From Dysgonamonadaceae bacterium (GTDB lineage: Bacteria > Bacteroidota > Bacteroidia > Bacteroidales > Azobacteroidaceae), in assembly GCA_031260045.1 (NCBI GenBank), contig JAIRKO010000051.1:52330-116329 (forward strand): a stretch of 64,000 bases of DNA, written 5' to 3'. The translations under genes and the position numbers were made by a program. Position 1 is the stretch's first letter. The number at the start of each line of letters is the position of its first letter. A model generated the notes under the pieces. It did not search any database and was not told the origin of the DNA. It saw only the letters and a program-made list of their open reading frames with translations. This document shows, one piece after another, positions 9,097 to 14,857 of this stretch.

Positions 9097-9150
9097 TATG
9101 CAAAGGAACAAAAAAACGCATTATTTATAATAAGTATTTTGGAAATTTTT

Positions 9151-9158
9151 TACCTTTG
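9151..9158 (+). promoter_or_regulatory. -7 element before the S4/crcB pair
   Basis: TACCTTTG matches TAnnTTTG and lies 73 bp before the chosen S4 start. An open frame from a TTG at 9156 would begin inside this promoter, which argues for the later start at 9231. Confidence 0.55.
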
Positions 9159-9230
9159 TATCCATGCTTACCATTGGCATTGGCATCGCCTAAAGCAGGT
9201 AATCGCTATGATGCACATGAAATTGAAAAA

Positions 9231-9647
9231 ATGAGTTCTATGGAAGTAAGGATTGACAAATGGCTGTGGGCGGTAAGGATTTTCAAAACGCGAACCGTTG
9301 CGATAGAAGCATGCAAAAAAAACCGCATCACGGTGAATAACGCGCCCGCCAAACCCTCAAGGATGATTCGCATCGACGACGTCATTTCGGTACATAAACC
9401 GCCGGTTACCTATTCTTTCAAAGTATTGGGACTGACTGCCAACCGCATCGGCGCTAAATTGGTTCCGGAATACATGGAAAATGTTACGTCACCCGAACAG
9501 TATGAGATACTCAACTTGCAGAAAATAAGCGGATTTATCGACCGCGCAAAAGGAACGGGACGCCCGACAAAAAAAGAACGCCGCGACTTGGACGAGTTTT
9601 CGGCGCCGGCTTTTGCACCGAACATGGAGTTTGATTTTGACGAATAA
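9231..9647 (+). CDS. S4-domain RNA-binding protein (Hsp15/HslR-like)
   Basis: 138 aa from ATG 9231 (a second ATG at 9240 would give MEVRIDKWLWAVRIFKTRT directly). The S4 fold (about residues 5-70) is shown by RIDKWLWAVRIFKTRT, CKKNRITVNNAPAKPS and IRIDDVISV. The C-terminal basic region GTGRPTKKERRDLDEF matches heat-shock protein 15 relatives, which bind stalled 50S subunits carrying nascent chains. In related genomes this gene often follows pth directly; here 7.7 kb of other genes separate them. It is followed 5 bp later by crcB. Confidence 0.88.
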   Translation: MSSMEVRIDKWLWAVRIFKTRTVAIEACKKNRITVNNAPAKPSRMIRIDDVISVHKPPVTYSFKVLGLTANRIGAKLVPEYMENVTSPEQYEILNLQKISGFIDRAKGTGRPTKKERRDLDEFSAPAFAPNMEFDFDE

Positions 9648-9652
9648 AAAAG

Positions 9653-10018
9653 ATGATTAAACAGTTGATTTTGGTTGGATTGGGAGGAGGCGTCGGAAGT
9701 ATGATGCGGTTTCTTGTTTCCAAAATTCCTTTTGCGCAGGGTTCATTTCCATGGGCAACGTTTGCCGTTAACATTGTCGGCAGCTTCCTTATCGGAATAT
9801 TGATTGGGCTGTCTGTCAGGCATCAAATTTTGAATGCGGATATGAAACTTTTGCTTGTTACAGGCTTTTGCGGCGGGTTCACTACTTTTTCGGCGTTTTC
9901 GGCGGAGAATGTTCATTTGTATCAGTCGGGGAATTATTTTTCGCTTGCCTTTTACATCCTGTTAAGTATTGTCGCCGGATTTGCCGCCGTGCTTTCGGGG
10001 CTGATTTTGGGCAAATAG
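9653..10018 (+). CDS. crcB: Fluoride channel CrcB/FluC
   Basis: 121 aa, four membrane helices. Fluc dual-topology channels export fluoride. Family marks are GGGVGSMMRFLVSK at the N-terminus, the central pore phrase FAVNIVGSFLIG with the conserved Asn, and GFCGGFTTFSAFSAE with the Phe/Thr/Ser positions that line the fluoride path. The length is normal for a one-gene homodimeric channel. No room remains for a fluoride riboswitch between it and the S4 gene, so it should be transcribed from the S4 promoter. Confidence 0.94.
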   Translation: MIKQLILVGLGGGVGSMMRFLVSKIPFAQGSFPWATFAVNIVGSFLIGILIGLSVRHQILNADMKLLLVTGFCGGFTTFSAFSAENVHLYQSGNYFSLAFYILLSIVAGFAAVLSGLILGK

Positions 10019-10063
10019 GAATGCAGGCAATATTACAAAAAACGAACTTGTAAAAGTATTGGA

Positions 10064-10825
10064 ATGAATCCAGAAAATATAAATAAACTTGAAAAATTGG
10101 TTGCCGACTATCAGCGAGCAATGCACGGGCAGGTAGATATGAAGAAATTCACCTGTTATGCAATAACTTACCATTCAACGGCTATTGAGGGCAGCACATT
10201 AACGGAGGGGCAGGTTTATAATTTACTCGACCAGGATATGCCCGCCAAAAACAAATCTTTTTCGGAACAACAAATGGTGATTGACCATCAAAAGGCCCTT
10301 GTTTATACGCTGAATACGGCAACAGGAAAAAAGCCGCTTACGGAGCAATTCGTTAAGGAAATCGGCGGTATGGTCGTAAAGAACACGGGCGGTATTTACA
10401 GCACGGCATTGGGAACATTCGACGGCACACGCGGCGACTACCGACTTGTTAATGTTCACGCAGGGGCGAGAACTTTCCCAAACCACATCAAAGTCCCCGA
10501 CCTTATGAAATCTTTTATTACTGAGTTGAATAAACGAATATCGGAAGCAAAAACTTTTCGGCAAAAATGTGAGGCGGCTTTTTATGCACACCATCAATTT
10601 GTGAGCATACACCCTTTTGCAGACGGCAACGGACGTACGGCACGCCTGATTATGAATTACATTTTGACTTGCTTTGATTTACCGATTTTCCATGTGTATA
10701 AAAGCAACCGCATTTCCTACATTCAGGCTTTGGAAAAAGCGAGAGAAACCGGGAATTTACAACATTTTTACAGTTTCATGTTTGGGCAGTATAAAAAGTT
10801 TTTGGGAAAAGAAATGAAATCGTGA
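10064..10825 (+). CDS. Fic-domain protein (probable AMPylase)
   Basis: 253 aa. The catalytic Fic motif HPFADGNGRTAR is intact (about residues 184-195), followed by the expected helix. An N-terminal inhibition helix is visible: STAIEGSTLTEG fits the (S/T)xxxE(G/N) motif whose Glu blocks ATP, as in class II self-inhibited Fic proteins. Fic enzymes transfer AMP or related groups to protein hydroxyls; the target is unknown. It stands alone behind crcB with its own terminator, and no separate antitoxin is seen. Confidence 0.93.
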   Translation: MNPENINKLEKLVADYQRAMHGQVDMKKFTCYAITYHSTAIEGSTLTEGQVYNLLDQDMPAKNKSFSEQQMVIDHQKALVYTLNTATGKKPLTEQFVKEIGGMVVKNTGGIYSTALGTFDGTRGDYRLVNVHAGARTFPNHIKVPDLMKSFITELNKRISEAKTFRQKCEAAFYAHHQFVSIHPFADGNGRTARLIMNYILTCFDLPIFHVYKSNRISYIQALEKARETGNLQHFYSFMFGQYKKFLGKEMKS

Positions 10826-10830
10826 AAATT

Positions 10831-10864
10831 ACCCTGAATTAAGCGAAATTGAGGGTGTTTTTTA
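10831..10864 (+). terminator. Rho-independent terminator after the Fic gene
   Basis: ACCCTGAATT (10831-10840) pairs with AATTGAGGGT (10847-10856) with one mismatch and a short loop. It is followed by GTTTTTT. It lies 5 bp after the Fic stop. Confidence 0.75.
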
Positions 10865-10962
10865 TAAAAAGGGCTGATAGTCCGCTTTATCAAAGTAATT
10901 GCTTTCACAAATCAGCAGCAATTTTGAATGATTTTTACTGTTCCAATAATGTTCGTGTACAT

Positions 10963-11007
10963 AAAGAAAAAGGGATTTCCTAATGAAAAGTTAGGAAAAT
11001 CCCTTTA
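10963..11007 (-). terminator. Terminator of the tRNA unit
   Basis: A long stem of AAAGGGATTTCCTAA against TTAGGAAAATCCCTTT, with a bulged A and a 4-base loop. On the minus strand it ends in a T-rich run. It directly follows the tRNA-Leu 3' end. Confidence 0.8.
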
Positions 11008-11009
11008 TG

Positions 11010-11093
11010 TACTCGGAGCGGGACTTGAACCCGCACAACCGTAATGGTCACAAGATTTTAAGTCTTGCGTGTCTACCATTCCACCATCCGAGC
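11010..11093 (-). tRNA. tRNA-Leu (anticodon TAA)
   Basis: 84 nt on the minus strand. The acceptor GCTCGGA (11087-11093) pairs with TCCGAGT at the other end, giving one G-T pair at position 1-72. The discriminator base is A. The anticodon arm CAAGA/CTTAAAA/TCTTG gives anticodon TAA. The T arm carries GGTTCAAGTCC, and an extended variable arm is present, as in class II tRNAs. CCA is not encoded. Confidence 0.95.
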
Positions 11094-11125
11094 AGACCAT
11101 AAATTTACATACAAAAACGATCAAG

Positions 11126-11198
11126 AGCGAAAAACGGGACTCGAACCCGCGACCCTAACCTTGGCAAGGTTATGCTCTACCAACTGAGCTATTTTCGC
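11126..11198 (-). tRNA. tRNA-Gly (anticodon GCC)
   Basis: 73 nt on the minus strand. The acceptor GCGAAAA pairs with TTTTCGC (11127-11133), with discriminator T as usual for bacterial tRNA-Gly. The D arm is AGCTCAGTTGGTAGAGC. The anticodon arm TAACC/TTGCCAA/GGTTA reads GCC, and the T arm holds GGTTCGAGTCC. It is transcribed just before tRNA-Leu. Confidence 0.96.
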
Positions 11199-11209
11199 AT
11201 TTGCGGCTG

Positions 11210-11240
11210 CAAAGGTATAATTTATTTTTGTTTTTGCAAA
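11210..11240 (-). promoter_or_regulatory. Promoter of the tRNA-Gly/tRNA-Leu unit
   Basis: Minus-strand TTTG (11237-11240) and TACCTTTG (11210-11217) are separated by 19 bp, 11 bp upstream of the mature tRNA-Gly 5' end. This is a textbook Bacteroidota -33/-7 pair. Confidence 0.75.
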
Positions 11241-11262
11241 AGTAAGATTGAAGCCGTCGTTA

Positions 11263-11386
11263 GACTTGTTGTGAAAACCCATTTAACTCTCTATTTTATA
11301 GTTAAATATTCCGCAAATCAAGTTGTCTTTTTCGCCTATTACGATATTGTTCTCGTGCTATGCTAAACCTTTTTGTTCTGCCGATG
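11263..11386. repeat. Dispersed repeat, copy A
   Basis: This stretch (GACTTGTTGTGAAAACCC at the left to TTTTTGTTCTGCCGATG at the right) recurs with substitutions and an 18-20 bp length difference at 23503-23644. It fills most of the 11199-11520 gene-free gap; apart from this repeat and two promoters nothing else is recognised there. It has no terminal inverted repeats. It may be a degraded gene end (see copy B). Confidence 0.75.
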
Positions 11387-11387
11387 G

Positions 11388-11417
11388 TTTGTTTTTCGGA
11401 AAATAGTGTTACTTTTG
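11388..11417 (+). promoter_or_regulatory. Promoter of the 11521 gene
   Basis: TTTG (11388-11391) and TACTTTTG (11410-11417) with an 18-bp spacer, directly after repeat copy A. The leader to the ATG is about 100 nt and contains the GTTTACTCGT-type repeat. Confidence 0.6.
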
Positions 11418-11520
11418 TCCGCGATAATTTAGTATGTTTACTAAATTAAGTAGGTGAGTTACAAGTAAAGGTAATTGATGCGTTTACTCGTAATTCAACT
11501 TGTAACTAAAATTATAAAAT

Positions 11521-12357
11521 ATGAAACAGTTAATTAGAAAATTTTTAGTGAATTTAAGAAAAGTCAAGGTGGTTTCCATCCCAAACAAAAGATGTCACAG
11601 GAACGACTCGGAGTTGGTTTTGGCGGAACGCTTGCAAAATCCAATTTTTTTGGAGCGTTACGGATACAAGGTGTATTCCCAAAACGATGAAGATGGGATG
11701 ATTGCGGAAATTTTTAACCGAATCGGCGTTACCGATAAGCGGTTTGTGGAGTTCGGCGTTCAAAACGGACTCGAAAGCAACGCGCATTTTCTGATTCACG
11801 GTGGGTGGAGCGGGATATGGATTGACGGCGATAAAAAAGCGGTCGACCAGTTGCGGTTGCTTTTCAGGAAGCCGATCGAAAGCGGGCGGCTGTTGGCGAT
11901 GAATGCGTTTATTACGATGGAGAATATCAATCAACTGATTGGCACAGCCGGAAATTGTCGGGGTGAAATTGATTTATTGAGCATTGATATTGATGGAAAC
12001 GACTATTGGATATGGAAATCCGTTGACTGCATCAATCCGCGCGTGGTTGTGATTGAGTACAACGCCAAGTTTCCCCCGTCGTTTGAATGGGTCATGGAAT
12101 ACAATGGCAAACACGCTTGGCAGGGCGACGACCAACAAGGCGCGTCGTTAAAATCGCTCGAATTGTTGGGCGTGGAAAAGGGCTATAGGCTGGTGGGAAC
12201 GAATAAAAACGGGGTGAATGCGTTTTTTGTGCGGCGGGATTTGGCGAAAAATTTGTTTCCCGAACCGGCGACGGCGGAGAATTTATATAATCCGGCAAGG
12301 TGGGATATGCAGTATGTTAGCGGGCATCCGACGAAGAAATATATTGGGAAGAGTTAA
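11521..12357 (+). CDS. FkbM/SAM-methyltransferase-like protein
   Basis: 278 aa. The phrase RFVEFGVQNGLESNAHFLIH, followed by GWSGIWIDGDKKAV, resembles the SAM-binding strand-loop-helix of FkbM-like methyltransferases. LLSIDIDGNDYWIWKSV matches the later motif with its acidic pair. No signal peptide or membrane segment is seen. Related proteins are annotated only as methyltransferase-like. The substrate could be a surface sugar, but nothing nearby fixes this. It has its own promoter. Confidence 0.65.
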   Translation: MKQLIRKFLVNLRKVKVVSIPNKRCHRNDSELVLAERLQNPIFLERYGYKVYSQNDEDGMIAEIFNRIGVTDKRFVEFGVQNGLESNAHFLIHGGWSGIWIDGDKKAVDQLRLLFRKPIESGRLLAMNAFITMENINQLIGTAGNCRGEIDLLSIDIDGNDYWIWKSVDCINPRVVVIEYNAKFPPSFEWVMEYNGKHAWQGDDQQGASLKSLELLGVEKGYRLVGTNKNGVNAFFVRRDLAKNLFPEPATAENLYNPARWDMQYVSGHPTKKYIGKS

Positions 12358-12377
12358 AAGTTAATAAATCTTAATTT

Positions 12378-12409
12378 TTTGGTTAGTTGTTGCGTAATGC
12401 TTACATTTG
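12378..12409 (+). promoter_or_regulatory. Promoter of the 12445 gene
   Basis: TTTG (12378-12381), 20-bp spacer, TACATTTG (12402-12409), 36 bp before the ATG. Confidence 0.65.
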
Positions 12410-12444
12410 TTCTCGAAATTTTTAATGAATTAAATTTTTGTCTT

Positions 12445-12783
12445 ATGAAAAAGAATATTTTATTACTTGTTTTTGCGGCATTCGGTTTTTTTGCTCAGGC
12501 GGAGCAGATAGGGGAGCGGGAATTTGCGCCGGAGGAAATTGCCGTACACGGGGAGACTCACATAATAGGTTTTCCTAATATTGATTACACTTTTGCGTAC
12601 TTCAGATCTGAGAACATGGTAATAATCGCTGGCGTACCTCGTGATAATGGGACTGGCGTCCTCGTCCCCGAATATTGGGAGATTCTGGATATAGCGACTG
12701 CAGACCGGTTGCGGAATGAGTTGGTATCTCAGTGCTATGAGGCATGGGAGGAGGAATGGAGAAGATTGCCCAGAGAAGATTAA
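12445..12783 (+). CDS. Small secreted protein of unknown family
   Basis: 112 aa from ATG 12445, chosen because it gives a clean signal peptide (MKKNILLLVFAAFGFFAQAE). The earlier in-frame ATG at 12379 lies within the promoter. The mature part is acidic with no recognised motif and ends in EEEWRRLPRED. It has its own promoter and terminator, so it is a monocistronic envelope or secreted protein. Function unknown. Confidence 0.65.
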   Translation: MKKNILLLVFAAFGFFAQAEQIGEREFAPEEIAVHGETHIIGFPNIDYTFAYFRSENMVIIAGVPRDNGTGVLVPEYWEILDIATADRLRNELVSQCYEAWEEEWRRLPRED

Positions 12784-12810
12784 TCAAGTTAGATAATTAA
12801 TTATAAAGTA

Positions 12811-12840
12811 AAAAAACCGTGAAATTTCACGGTTTTTTTT
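12811..12840. terminator. Bidirectional-looking terminator
   Basis: AAAAAACCGTGAAATTTCACGGTTTTTT is an almost perfect palindrome with A-run and T-run flanks. It terminates the 12445 gene and would also work in the opposite direction. Confidence 0.85.
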
Positions 12841-12905
12841 ATGAACGCCCCCCCCCCGCTCGGCGAAGTCTCTGACTACGTCGTGTTAAAAGCAAGCGAA
12901 ATATA

Positions 12906-12949
12906 CTACATTTTTGTCGGTAACGCCCGATTTTTCTACATTTTTGTAG
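12906..12949. promoter_or_regulatory. Two CTACA-N4-TGT operator-like sites upstream of nifB
   Basis: CTACATTTTTGTCG at 12906-12919 and CTACATTTTTGTAG at 12936-12949 start exactly 30 bp apart. The second is a perfect dyad (CTACA/TGTAG). Such TACA-N4-TGTA dyads recall BlaI/MecI/CopY-type operators. They sit 170-220 bp before nifB in a 335-bp gene-free gap that also holds a 10-C run (12848-12857). The regulator is unknown. Confidence 0.45.
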
Positions 12950-13075
12950 CCGTCAGCGACCCATTATAAGAATGTATCTGACAACGAAAATTATTCCTAT
13001 TCGTAATATATACAGCAATTTATATATACCTTACTACTTTCCTCTCATTGCGGCATAGCTTTTGAATTAAAAAAC

Positions 13076-13115
13076 AAGCGTTAAGAACTAAGAATAAAAA
13101 CAGTTCTTAACGCTT
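13076..13115 (+). promoter_or_regulatory. Perfect 14-bp hairpin in the nifB leader
   Basis: AAGCGTTAAGAACT (13076-13089) and AGTTCTTAACGCTT (13102-13115) are exact inverted repeats around a 12-nt loop, ending 7 nt before the nifB ATG. The hairpin would occupy the ribosome-loading zone. Its sequence belongs to the TTAAGAACT repeat family seen elsewhere in the window, so it may be a recruited repeat. Confidence 0.6.
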
Positions 13116-13122
13116 AGTTCAT

Positions 13123-14385
13123 ATGAAAGATTTATCTGTACATCCCTGTTTCAACGCGGAAGCAAAGCAAAAATACGCACGGGTGCATTTGCCCGTCGCG
13201 CCGAAATGCAATATCCAGTGCAATTATTGCAACCGCAAATACGATTGCTGCAACGAAAGCCGACCGGGCGTGAGCAGTACGGTGCTGTCGCCCCTTCAAG
13301 CCGTTCATTACCTGAAAGCCCTGAACGAAAAGGCGCTCAATATCAGCACGGTGGGGATAGCCGGTCCCGGCGACCCTTTTGCCAATCCCGAGGAAACGAT
13401 AATGACCGTGAATCTGCTCAAAAAGGAATTTCCCGGCATGCTCCTTTGCCTGTCGACAAACGGGCTTGACCTGTTTCCGCATATCGACGCCCTTGCCGAA
13501 GCGGGCGTTTCGCATGTAACGCTGACCATTAATTCGCTGAACCCCGACACTTTGGCAAAAATGTACCGCTGGGTTCGTTACAACCGTCGGGTGTATCGCG
13601 GCGAACAGGCGGGGCGGATTTTGCTTGAACAGCAATTAAAATCTATCGAACTCCTCAAGGCGAAAGGGATAACGGTGAAAATAAATACGGTGGTTTGCGA
13701 GGGTATCAACGACGGCGACGTGGAGGAAATTGCCGTGAAAACGGCTGCGCTGGGCGCCGATACGATGAATTGCCTGCCGCTCTATCCGGTGGAAAATACG
13801 GAATTTGCGCTACTGAAAGAACCGTCGAAGGCGTTGATGAAAACCCTCAAATCGCGCATTGCCGCCCATATTACGCCCATGACCCACTGTGCCCGTTGCC
13901 GCGCCGACGCTGCCGGACTGCTCGGTTGCGACAGCGCGGAAGCCATGCAAATGATTGGGCAATTTTCTACGCTGGTCGTAAACAAAGGCGAAGGACGCAC
14001 GAGGGTTGCGGTGGCAAGCAACGAAGGACTGCTGGTGAATTTGCATCTCGGCGAAGCCCGTAAAATGTACATTTTCGAGCAGTCGCGCAACGGCTATCAC
14101 TTCGTTGAAACGCGCAATACACCGCTTCCGGGCGGCGGGGAGGAACGATGGAAATCCTTAGCCGAAACGACGCTCGTCGATTGTCGGGCTGCCCTCGTGG
14201 GGGGTATCGGCGAAACGCCGATGCGAATACTGCATGCCAACGGGATAAAAGTCATACAAATGAGCGGGTTAATCGACGCCGGATTGGATGCCGTTTACCT
14301 GAACCAACCCCTGAAAACACTTTGCCGTAGCGATTATACCCGTTGCGGGGACGCTTGTCGCGGAACGGGCGCGGGGTGCGGCTAA
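13123..14385 (+). CDS. nifB: Nitrogenase cofactor biosynthesis radical SAM protein NifB
   Basis: 420 aa. NifB fuses [4Fe-4S] clusters and inserts the central carbide to make NifB-co, the common precursor of all nitrogenase cofactors, including the FeFe-cofactor. The radical SAM motif is Cys29-x3-Cys33-x2-Cys36 (KCNIQCNYCN). HPCFNAEAKQKYARVHLPVA is a typical NifB N-terminus, GIAGPGDPFANPEETI is the GGE/GxGxP region, and MTHCARCRADAAGLLG supplies further cluster Cys residues. Residues about 293-420 form a fused NifX/NafY-like domain that holds the product. It is about 45 kb from the anf operon, with a ferredoxin gene downstream. A repeat-derived hairpin precedes its start. Confidence 0.96.
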   Translation: MKDLSVHPCFNAEAKQKYARVHLPVAPKCNIQCNYCNRKYDCCNESRPGVSSTVLSPLQAVHYLKALNEKALNISTVGIAGPGDPFANPEETIMTVNLLKKEFPGMLLCLSTNGLDLFPHIDALAEAGVSHVTLTINSLNPDTLAKMYRWVRYNRRVYRGEQAGRILLEQQLKSIELLKAKGITVKINTVVCEGINDGDVEEIAVKTAALGADTMNCLPLYPVENTEFALLKEPSKALMKTLKSRIAAHITPMTHCARCRADAAGLLGCDSAEAMQMIGQFSTLVVNKGEGRTRVAVASNEGLLVNLHLGEARKMYIFEQSRNGYHFVETRNTPLPGGGEERWKSLAETTLVDCRAALVGGIGETPMRILHANGIKVIQMSGLIDAGLDAVYLNQPLKTLCRSDYTRCGDACRGTGAGCG

Positions 14386-14493
14386 TAAATAAACAAGTTA
14401 CGAGTGAACGAGTTACAAGTAAAGGTGATTGATGCGTTTACTCATTAATATAATTTAATTTTGATTACTTCTTAACAACTAAATTTTGAGAAA

Positions 14494-14796
14494 ATGAAAA
14501 AGCCTGATTTTATGATTTTGGTCTGCAACTCCTATCGGGTTGCTGGCGATGCTCAGGGAGCGTGTAACAAACAGGGCGCCGCCTCGCTGGTGCAGTACAT
14601 CACGGAAGAGTGCGCCGACAGAGGCATTGACGCCGTTGTAACCACCACCGCTTGCTTGAGCGTGTGCAGCCAAGGTCCCATCGTGGTTGTGCAGCCCAAC
14701 AATTACTGGTATGGCGGCATTGACAAAGACAAAGTAGATGAAATACTTGACGCTTTGGAAGACGGAAAAGCAGTGGAGGATTATTTGATAACGTAA
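14494..14796 (+). CDS. Thioredoxin-fold [2Fe-2S] ferredoxin
   Basis: 100 aa. Cys11 and Cys24 (C-x12-C) with Cys54 and Cys58 (C-x3-C in ACLSVCSQGP) match the ligand spacing of thioredoxin-like [2Fe-2S] ferredoxins, the type common in nif clusters. GPIVVVQPNNYWYGGI is the conserved C-terminal segment. It follows nifB by 108 bp, which suggests service in cofactor assembly or nitrogenase electron transfer. The gap contains a copy of the GAGTTACAAGTAAAGG repeat. Confidence 0.93.
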   Translation: MKKPDFMILVCNSYRVAGDAQGACNKQGAASLVQYITEECADRGIDAVVTTTACLSVCSQGPIVVVQPNNYWYGGIDKDKVDEILDALEDGKAVEDYLIT

Positions 14797-14810
14797 ACTT
14801 GGTTCGGCGA

Positions 14811-14857
14811 AAGGCAGTCGGTACGTTGTGAAAACGCGGCGGCTGCCTTATTTTTTC
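14811..14857 (+). terminator. Terminator of nifB-ferredoxin
   Basis: AAGGCAGTCG (14811-14820) pairs with CGGCTGCCTT (14840-14849), with one G-T pair, followed by ATTTTTTC. It overlaps the 3' end of the convergent restriction-methylation gene. Confidence 0.75.

Noticed and set aside
9640-9660. Fluoride riboswitch for crcB
   Set aside because: Only 5 bp separate the S4 gene from crcB, so there is no leader that could hold one.
11172-11366. 64-codon plus-strand frame
   Set aside because: It overlaps tRNA-Gly and repeat copy A and has no recognisable protein features.
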